From contig NZ_FOPH01000015.1 in NCBI RefSeq assembly GCF_900113415.1, positions 26,308-90,307 on the forward strand: DNA of 64,000 bases. The letters are read 5' to 3'. The first letter of the stretch is position 1, and each line of letters opens with the position of its first letter. The position numbers were made by a program, and so were the translations under genes. This DNA is from Oribacterium sp. WCC10 (GTDB lineage Bacteria; Bacillota; Clostridia; Lachnospirales; Lachnospiraceae). The notes beneath the pieces were generated by a model. That model saw nothing but the letters and a program-made list of their open reading frames with translations, was not told where the DNA came from and made no database searches. Shown piece after piece: positions 58,813-64,000 of the stretch.

Positions 58813-58906
58813 ATATCATCGGTCTCATCATTATCACAGGATATCCGATAGGAAATGTCTCTATTGAAGACCGACGACCAGTGGGAGAACCTTCTCCACT
58901 GACTGA

Positions 58907-60061
58907 TCACTCAGCGTCAAGTCCTGTGAAATTGTCAGGTGTCATGTCGTTAAAATTGGCTGCGGGAACTATGGTTCCGTTTTTAATCAGCTCATAGGCT
59001 TTATCTATCTTCTCAATTGTGTCCGGGGAAAGCTGGCATCTTGAAGAATCTTTTACGTATCCTACAGAATCCGTATCTGCTCCAAGAATGTAATTACCTC
59101 CTTTGAAAGAGCCATCCAGAATTGTCTCCAGAATCTTTTTGTCATTAGCGCCCATTATTTTGAGTGCCGAAGTAAGCATTACATTATCGCTTCCGTTAAC
59201 ACCATCATCATACTGGTCAGTATCACAGCCTATCATATAATCCTTTGCAGAACTCTCCTTGATTGCTGTGAGAACTCCTGTTCCTGAAGCACCGGCTGCA
59301 ACGAAGATGATATCGCAGCCTTCCTTGATCAGAGCATCTCCTACAACCTTACCGTTTGCCGGATCTGCAAAAGAACCTATGTAGTTACCGCCTACATTTG
59401 TTCCTGTAACATCGGTGCCGGAATATGAAGCCAGTTCAACTATTTCCGCACCGGTCCCATAATGCTTGTTTGCATAATTAACTCCCGACATAAACCCATA
59501 CTGATAATTTACATTTGTCGGTATTGCCACACCATTTACAACCGCAACCTTTCCTGTGCCGGTAGAAAGTGCCGCAGCCATTCCTGCAAGGAAGCCGGCT
59601 TCCTGCTCCTTAAATGTCATGCCATAGACATTATCAAGTTCGACTTCATTTCCTTCTGCATCTGTAGGGAATGTATCAACCAGAACAAATTTTTTATCAG
59701 GATTATCAGCAGCTACTTCACCGATTCCTGAAAACTGGAAACCATCGCATACCAGCACATCATAGTCTACGACAATATCTTCAACAGCTTTAACAGCTGC
59801 ATCTGCAGCTCCTGTATTTTCCTGAACCGGTGTCACCGTTGACCCCGGATGTGCATCAATAAAACTAAGAATTCCATTGTAGTTCTCTTCGTTAAAGGAA
59901 CCATCATCCACACCTGTCAGAGAACTAACTATCGCGATCTTAAGTCCGCTTTCTTCTGATTTATCTCCGGCTTTGTCAGTTGGTTTCGCGCTTCCACCGC
60001 AGCTTGTAAGAGCTGCTGCCATTGCAACACACATAAATACTGATAGAAATCTTCTTTTCAT
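58907..60061 (-). CDS. BMP-family nucleoside-binding lipoprotein
   Basis: The 384-residue receptor has a lipoprotein signal (ALTSCG, Cys21) and a type I binding fold of the BMP/Med class: KIAIVSSLTGVDDGSFNEENYNG near 44-66, VCDGFQFSGIGEVAADNPDKKFVLVD near 103-128, FLAGMAAALSTGTGKVAVVNG near 155-175, and DPANGKVVGDALIKEGCDIIFVAAG near 231-255. BMP receptors with YufOPQ-type partners bind purine nucleosides. The first gene of the importer operon. I see no purine riboswitch upstream. Confidence 0.92.
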   Translation of the reverse strand: MKRRFLSVFMCVAMAAALTSCGGSAKPTDKAGDKSEESGLKIAIVSSLTGVDDGSFNEENYNGILSFIDAHPGSTVTPVQENTGAADAAVKAVEDIVVDYDVLVCDGFQFSGIGEVAADNPDKKFVLVDTFPTDAEGNEVELDNVYGMTFKEQEAGFLAGMAAALSTGTGKVAVVNGVAIPTNVNYQYGFMSGVNYANKHYGTGAEIVELASYSGTDVTGTNVGGNYIGSFADPANGKVVGDALIKEGCDIIFVAAGASGTGVLTAIKESSAKDYMIGCDTDQYDDGVNGSDNVMLTSALKIMGANDKKILETILDGSFKGGNYILGADTDSVGYVKDSSRCQLSPDTIEKIDKAYELIKNGTIVPAANFNDMTPDNFTGLDAE

Positions 60062-60230
60062 AGCACGTCACCCTCTCTATATTATTATGATGAACTATAT
60101 AAAAACCATACACTATCTTTCTCGACTGCAATGTTCCAATATATAAGACGAATATTCCGTGTGAGCCGTCATTGAATCTGAGAGGCTCTTTCACCATGCC
60201 AATGCTTTACTTCAGTAGGTATGTTTATGA

Positions 60231-60387
60231 CTATACTGCATCATAGATACCATTCTTCTTTACAGATCCTCCACCATAAATAAGCTGTACATTTCCCGTA
60301 CTTTGGAAGTTCCTCGTTTAAAAACTTCAAAGATTCATCTCCAAAATAGAGTTTTGTTGCATTCTTGTAACTGAAATTTCCTGACAT
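60231..60387 (-). pseudogene. Iron-containing alcohol dehydrogenase, N-terminal relic
   Basis: An AGGAGG site leads to ATG at 60387 and SGNFSYKNATKLYFGDES then LKFLNEELPKYGK, the N-terminus of BdhA/YqhD-type alcohol dehydrogenases. After that the frame shifts; the next frame reads NVQLIYGGGSVKKNGIYDAV, the following conserved block, and then stops at 60231. Only about 55 of 390 residues remain. It directly follows the merR gene. The operon once carried a full alcohol dehydrogenase, a usual partner of this MerR type. Confidence 0.8.
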
Positions 60388-60405
60388 TTCTTTGTCCTCC
60401 TAAAT

Positions 60406-60780
60406 TTATTCCCAGGTAAGTTTTCCTGTTTTCTGTGCTATTTCATATCTGCCTATCTTGTATTCAAGTTTTTCCAGCGCGATATCATACTTCTTCCTGT
60501 TTTCCAGGATCTGCTCTCTTACTTCTTTAAGAAGATTTGTTCTGGCATCTATGGTGTGATCACCTTCCTGGAATAACCTCACATATTCTATCAGCATTTC
60601 TACCGGAACCCCGGCATCGCGCATACAGACGGCATTTTCCACCCATCCTATGTCAGTTTCCTGATAATCCCTTATTCCTCCGGCTGTTCGTGTAACTTCC
60701 GGGATAACACCCACACGCTCATAATACCGAAGTGTATCCGGAGTCAGATTGTACTTCTCACAAACCTCTTTGATAGTCAT
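60406..60780 (-). CDS. MerR-family regulator (AdhR/NmlR type)
   Basis: The start is the ATG at 60780 behind AGGAG; a longer frame to 60924 would read into a MITE-like repeat and is rejected. The 124-residue protein has the MerR winged helix (MTIKEVCEKYNLTPDTLRYYERVG), the second wing GGIRDYQETDIGWVE, and a long dimer helix. It lacks a metal-binding Cys pair; a single Cys lies at about residue 50 (AVCMRDAGVP), the place of the conserved Cys in aldehyde-sensing AdhR/NmlR proteins. It likely controls the MerR-type promoter at 61949-61979 and so its own operon. Aldehyde or electrophile sensing is inferred from family. Confidence 0.88.
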   Translation of the reverse strand: MTIKEVCEKYNLTPDTLRYYERVGVIPEVTRTAGGIRDYQETDIGWVENAVCMRDAGVPVEMLIEYVRLFQEGDHTIDARTNLLKEVREQILENRKKYDIALEKLEYKIGRYEIAQKTGKLTWE

Positions 60781-60843
60781 GGCTCTATCTCCTCTCCTAT
60801 AAACGAATGTCTTTTGCTTTTTATTTCTGATACACAGTTCCGA

Positions 60844-60931
60844 GCCTCCGGCGTCGGGGCACGGATTTTCAAAGAAAGCTGATGCTTCGCATCGAAAATC
60901 CAGCCACGGAAATGCTTTAATCAACGTTTCC
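60844..60931 (+). mobile_element. MITE-like element M2, left end missing
   Basis: From GCCTCCGG to CGTTTCC it matches 17629-17711 with few changes, including the GGATTTTC/GAAAATCC stem and the GATGC/GCATC hairpin. Its left terminal repeat is absent. On the minus strand its GGAAACG end begins immediately after the TAG stop of the DUF3737 gene, so insertion or excision took place at the very end of that gene. Confidence 0.6.
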
Positions 60932-61822
60932 CTATTCGGCTCCTGTATTACAAACTTCGTCTGAGCAGGCGCAATTTTCCTTTCCGCCTACTATGATCTT
61001 TCCGTTGGAATTCTCATCATCTCTGATGATCTTTGAAACCTCGGGAACCGATATGGTACCCGAAAGAGGATTTTTGATACTTATCATCGGAGTTGTTATG
61101 GTTGCTTCCACATCTGACTTCTCAAAAGCAAGATCAGTATCGATCATTTTGCAGTTTATAAGCTTTAGTCCCTTGCAGTAGCAAAGAGGCTGAGTCCCTA
61201 TGATGGTACAGTTTTCAAAGGTGACGTTTTCACAGTACCATGCGAGGTATTCACCCTTTATGATACTATTTCTTACAACAACATTTTTTGCATGCCAGAA
61301 GGCATCCTTTGTATCAAAATTGCAGTTTTCAAAAACAGAATCCGTAATGTACTGGAAAGAATATTTGCCCTTGAGGGTCACATTCGAAAACTCAAGTCGC
61401 TCCGATCTCATCATGAAATATTCACTCTGAACATCGGTATCCTTCATACTGATATTCTTTACTGACCATCCAAACTCGGGAGAAATGATTTCACAGTTTT
61501 CTATCTTTATATCAGAACATTCCCTCAGTGCCTTTATTCCGTGCATTTTTGAATTCTGAATATCTGCATCATTTGTATACCAAAGGGCCGCTCTGCAGTT
61601 CTCAGTCATTTCAATGTTTTCAATCGTAAGCACATCATCATGCCAAAACGGATATCTGAGGTTGAAGTAGCTATCCTTCACCACAAGGTTTTTGCTCTCT
61701 TTAAAGGCACTCTCTCCATCTGCAGGACCATCAAACCTGCAGCCCTCCACAAGGATATCTCTGCTTCCGTAAAGAGCTCTCTCTTCATCAAATGTCTTGT
61801 TCTTTATGATCATATCTTTCAT
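60932..61822 (-). CDS. DUF3737 family beta-helix protein
   Basis: The 296-residue protein matches the family known only as DUF3737. It is built from short strand repeats with alternating Asn/Cys/Phe rungs, such as IIKNKTFDEERALYG, RFDGPADGESAF, NLRYPFWHDDVLTIEN and FENCTIIGTQPLCYC, typical of a right-handed beta-helix. There is no signal peptide, so it is cytoplasmic. The C-terminus is Cys-rich (ENCACSDEVCN). Function is not known to me. It is the first gene of the MerR-controlled operon and usually occurs near MerR regulators or oxidoreductases in Firmicutes, which hints at stress or aldehyde response. Its stop codon abuts a MITE-like element. Confidence 0.82.
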   Translation of the reverse strand: MKDMIIKNKTFDEERALYGSRDILVEGCRFDGPADGESAFKESKNLVVKDSYFNLRYPFWHDDVLTIENIEMTENCRAALWYTNDADIQNSKMHGIKALRECSDIKIENCEIISPEFGWSVKNISMKDTDVQSEYFMMRSERLEFSNVTLKGKYSFQYITDSVFENCNFDTKDAFWHAKNVVVRNSIIKGEYLAWYCENVTFENCTIIGTQPLCYCKGLKLINCKMIDTDLAFEKSDVEATITTPMISIKNPLSGTISVPEVSKIIRDDENSNGKIIVGGKENCACSDEVCNTGAE

Positions 61823-61948
61823 TTATTTCTTCTTACCTCATTTATTAACGCTTTTTAAGCTGTGATATCAGATATACAGATACTAATCTAATCGGCTCTG
61901 TAAAAATGTTGTCATTTTTTACTGCCTCATATCGGTTTCTGTATGGTC

Positions 61949-61979
61949 ATCCTACACCCTGGAGCTCACTCCAGGTCAA
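61949..61979 (-). promoter_or_regulatory. MerR-type promoter with 19-bp spacer
   Basis: On the minus strand TTGACC (61974-61979), a 19-base spacer and TAGGAT (61949-61954). The spacer contains the palindrome CCTGGAGTGAGCTCCAGG (61958-61975). A long spacer with a central dyad is the hallmark of promoters twisted open by MerR-family activators. It drives the DUF3737-merR-adh relic operon. The rest of the 344-base gap holds only the terminator of the MFS gene. Confidence 0.85.
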
Positions 61980-62019
61980 TCTTTTTTCGCTTTTTAATTT
62001 CTAAAATAATTCTAAAATG

Positions 62020-62051
62020 AAGAGAGTGGCAAAAACATTTGCCACTCTCTT
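62020..62051 (-). terminator. Terminator of the MFS gene
   Basis: AAGAGAGTGGCA and TGCCACTCTCTT pair perfectly over 12 bases around eight. The minus strand continues CATTTTAGAATTATTTTAG, a T-rich but interrupted tail. Confidence 0.65.
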
Positions 62052-62166
62052 CTGATACATCACACAAAATCATTTATTTAGCATTAATCATTTTATCAGC
62101 CTGATCTTATTTTATTCGATTTCCACCGAGTCAATTTCTACCGAATAAAAATAAAGAAACTTAGGA

Positions 62167-63327
62167 TCACTTAACTAGCACCTTATATGTCCGCTCTAAA
62201 AATACTATATTCATCACTGCAAAAAGAAGTAAATATACAGGCATAATTCCTATTCCGACTGCCTGCTGTAAGAGACCAAATACCATTGGCATAAAAGTAC
62301 TGCCAACATAGGCTGATGCCATCTGCAATCCTATCACTGCAGCTGAATATCTTTGACCAAAATTGGCAGGTGCCATGTGCTGGATTGCAGGATAAACAGG
62401 TCCCATTCCTGTTCCGATTATCACAAATCCCACCGCTGCAACATGATATCCGGATAATGGCATTAAAACCAGTATAATACCAAATAGCTCTACAAAAATA
62501 CCTATCCTGATACGAAGTCTGTCATCCAGTCTATTCGAGATAAATCCTGAGATGAGTCTTCCAAGCATGAGTCCACCGAAAATCAGTGATCCGAAAGAGG
62601 CTATAAGTTCATCCGAAAGCCCTGCCCTGGTTTCTGCAAAATAGCTTGGTGTCCATAAAAAGCATGTTGCCTCTCCTGAGCAATATGCGAAGAACGCAAT
62701 AAGTGTCAGTATTACTCCGGGAACCTTTAATGATTCTCTTATACCGGCGCTGTTCCTTAGCTCTTCTTCATCACTTCCTGATTCATTCCTCTTCCAGAGA
62801 GGAAACGATAGAATGCATACCAGAAGTATTCCCATCTGAACAAACGCAGTCCACCTGTACCCTTCGTTCCATCTTGCGTATTTCAGAGCCAGTGCCATGA
62901 TGGACGGACTTATAACTGCTCCTACTCCGTAGAAACAATGAAGAAAATTCATTACCGAACCGGAATAGTTATTGGCCACATAGTGATTCACCGACGCGTC
63001 TATGGCTCCGGCTCCAAGTCCGTAAGGTATGGCGAATAAAAATAACATCGCATACTGCCATGAAATAGAGAAACCAAGAAGACCAATGATAGTAAGGAAT
63101 ATCGAAAAGATGACAATCCACTTAGTGTGAAACCTTTTTATAATTTTAGGGCTTAAAAGAGCTGAAATAATGGTCATGAATGAAATCGTCATTGATACAT
63201 ATCCGGCATATGAAGATGGTACTCCGAACACCACCTGCATCTTCGGCCAGCCTGATCCCAAAAGAGAATCAGGTAGTCCCAGGCTTATAAAAATCAAGTA
63301 TATAACTGCTAATAACAAAGATCCCAT
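62167..63327 (-). CDS. Major facilitator superfamily transporter
   Basis: The 386-residue protein has twelve membrane helices in two halves with a short loop near 185-205 (WKRNESGSDEEE). The motif-like loop GRLISGFISNRLDDRLRIR near 255 and PYGLGAGAIDASVNHYVANN near 95-114 place it with FucP/YfkF-like sugar or drug transporters of the MFS. AAGGAG precedes the ATG at 63327. The substrate is unknown. Directly upstream is the stop of a PHP-domain relic, so it may have belonged to a small operon whose first gene has decayed. Confidence 0.88.
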   Translation of the reverse strand: MGSLLLAVIYLIFISLGLPDSLLGSGWPKMQVVFGVPSSYAGYVSMTISFMTIISALLSPKIIKRFHTKWIVIFSIFLTIIGLLGFSISWQYAMLFLFAIPYGLGAGAIDASVNHYVANNYSGSVMNFLHCFYGVGAVISPSIMALALKYARWNEGYRWTAFVQMGILLVCILSFPLWKRNESGSDEEELRNSAGIRESLKVPGVILTLIAFFAYCSGEATCFLWTPSYFAETRAGLSDELIASFGSLIFGGLMLGRLISGFISNRLDDRLRIRIGIFVELFGIILVLMPLSGYHVAAVGFVIIGTGMGPVYPAIQHMAPANFGQRYSAAVIGLQMASAYVGSTFMPMVFGLLQQAVGIGIMPVYLLLFAVMNIVFLERTYKVLVK

Positions 63328-63335
63328 GCTGTTTA

Positions 63336-63545
63336 TTACTCCTTAATACGATGAAACTCCGGCTGCATTTTCTTAAATGTACATATGTTTTCGAAACCTA
63401 TCTGTCTTAATTCCTTCATCGTTTCTTTAATATATGCACCGAAATGTTCCGGTTTATGACTGTCACTGCCTATGGTTCTGCTTTTTATTAATTGCAGCTC
63501 CACAGTGAGGGCAGCTGTATGTATACCATATATACACCGTTTCAA
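63336..63545 (-). pseudogene. PHP-domain phosphatase C-terminal relic
   Basis: The last 45 residues read TIGSDSHKPEHFGAYIKETM and then LRQIGFENICTFKKMQPE, matching the C-terminal end of histidinol-phosphatase-type PHP proteins (metal site GSDSH). The first 200 or so residues are gone, and the leading 25 codons do not match the family. It ends eight bases before the MFS start. The loss lies on the side of the IS110-type element, which may have caused it. Confidence 0.6.
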
Positions 63546-63724
63546 TATTCACAGGTGTCCTCCATAAGTTAATCTGCTGCAATTTAGAATGATTCTCGAC
63601 AAACATATATAATAATACGATAATTATTACGATATCGCTTATTAGTTGGAGGTGACAAACTATTAGTAGTCAATAGGTTTTAAACAAAATTTTGAAATTA
63701 TTGGTTTGAGGGTAACTTTAATAA

Positions 63725-63754
63725 ACCATCTGAATACACCGTATTTCAGATGGT
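63725..63754. repeat. Hairpin in the IS110-type element end
   Basis: ACCATCTGAA and TTCAGATGGT pair perfectly around ten bases, 25 bases past the transposase stop. In some IS110 relatives (IS1111 group) the non-coding end beside the transposase encodes the bridge RNA; this hairpin could be part of it, but one stem is weak evidence. Confidence 0.45.
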
Positions 63755-63778
63755 GACTGGATTTCCGGTCTTTTGATG

Positions 63779-64000
63779 TTAGCGAAGTTTCTGAGAATTG
63801 AAGTCTATGTTTTGCTTTTCTAAAGCAAAGATAACTCGTAAAAGCTTCTTTGCAACATGGGTTATAGCTACCCGATGAGGTTTTCCTTCTTGACGTTTCT
63901 TGGCATAGTAAGTTGCAAAAGTCATATCGAAGCGAATTAAAGGAAGACAGCAGTTTAGCAAGACATATCGCAACGGAGATGATCCGTGTCTTACCATCTT
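63779..64000 (-). mobile_element. IS110-family transposase, C-terminal part
   Basis: The frame is open to the right edge and ends at TAA at 63779, 74 codons in view. GSSPLRYVLLNCCLPLI, FATYYAKKRQEGKPHRVAI and THVAKKLLRVIFALEK match the C-terminus of IS110/IS116/IS902 transposases, including the Ser-based catalytic domain's conserved G-S-xxLR. The rest lies outside. The element's end should be within 63600-63770. A flank of AT-rich dyads at 63605-63650 may be the insertion site or promoter DNA; I see no gene between 63546 and 63778. Confidence 0.88.

Noticed and set aside
60781..60924. N-terminal extension of the MerR protein
   Set aside because: The extra 48 codons come from a MITE-like repeat and flanking DNA; the internal ATG has the ribosome site and the family N-terminus.
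1..64000. CRISPR array, tRNA or rRNA genes
   Set aside because: I saw no regular direct-repeat array with spacers and no cloverleaf or rRNA-like sequence on either strand.

Overview
The window reads as a chromosomal segment of a low-to-mid GC Gram-positive anaerobe, most likely a Lachnospiraceae species of the Butyrivibrio type. The evidence is AGGAGG ribosome sites, lipoprotein signals in place of outer-membrane systems, a T-box leader, PTS antitermination, BioY with a BirA operator, c-di-GMP proteins of a style common in that family, and an absence of oxygen-respiration genes. The species is inferred. Most genes lie on the minus strand; plus-strand blocks are at about 15.5-19.1 kb and 31.4-36.3 kb.

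Layout. 0-15 kb: a truncated lipoprotein gene behind a clostripain-type peptidase, a histidine phosphatase, a stand-alone trpEG pair behind a tryptophan-specific T-box, a phosphate-binding-like lipoprotein fused to WG-type repeats, a flavinylated fumarate-reductase-like lipoprotein, a decayed diguanylate cyclase, a coiled-coil protein of unknown function, and bioY under a BirA box. 15-25 kb: phosphoglucomutase, homoserine dehydrogenase, a large GGDEF-EAL-PAS protein, a 57-residue membrane peptide, and cysK-cysE. 25-38 kb: an OPT transporter overlapping a PqqD-like gene, two tandem 5'-nucleotidases, a glucose-type PTS with its antiterminator, a beta-helix lipoprotein, a ZIP transporter, a prolyl-tRNA editing protein and a YqeY protein. 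38-47 kb: a secreted nucleotidase and a seven-gene block encoding a LIV-type ABC importer with a thiazoline-carboxylate-hydrolase-like enzyme and an SDR. 47-55 kb: a sulfur amino-acid operon (MtaA/UroD-like methyltransferase, cystine-type ABC importer, MalY-type lyase, cystathionine-type enzyme). 55-60 kb: a BMP-type nucleoside importer. 60-64 kb: a MerR-controlled operon with an alcohol dehydrogenase relic, an MFS transporter, and the end of an IS110-type transposase.

The most notable signal is a pair of very short, cysteine-rich leader ORFs, each followed by an intrinsic terminator. One precedes cysK-cysE (36 aa, four consecutive Cys codons). The other precedes the methyltransferase/cystine-import/lyase operon (35 aa, residues 17-24 CCMCCMCM). 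In both, a segment a few codons downstream of the Cys run can pair with the terminator: a 12-bp helix with two G-U pairs in the first, about 8-10 bp in the second. This is the geometry of ribosome-mediated transcription attenuation. Together they look like a small cysteine (and perhaps methionine) regulon that couples cysteine synthesis, cystine uptake and sulfur interconversion to Cys-tRNA charging.

Other regulation is unusually readable: a Trp T-box, a BirA palindrome over the bioY -35, a RAT-like antiterminator site with tandem terminators before the PTS gene, and a MerR-type promoter with a 19-bp spacer. The intergenic regions carry several families of short structured repeats, one with compensatory base changes between copies and one MITE-like with terminal inverted repeats.
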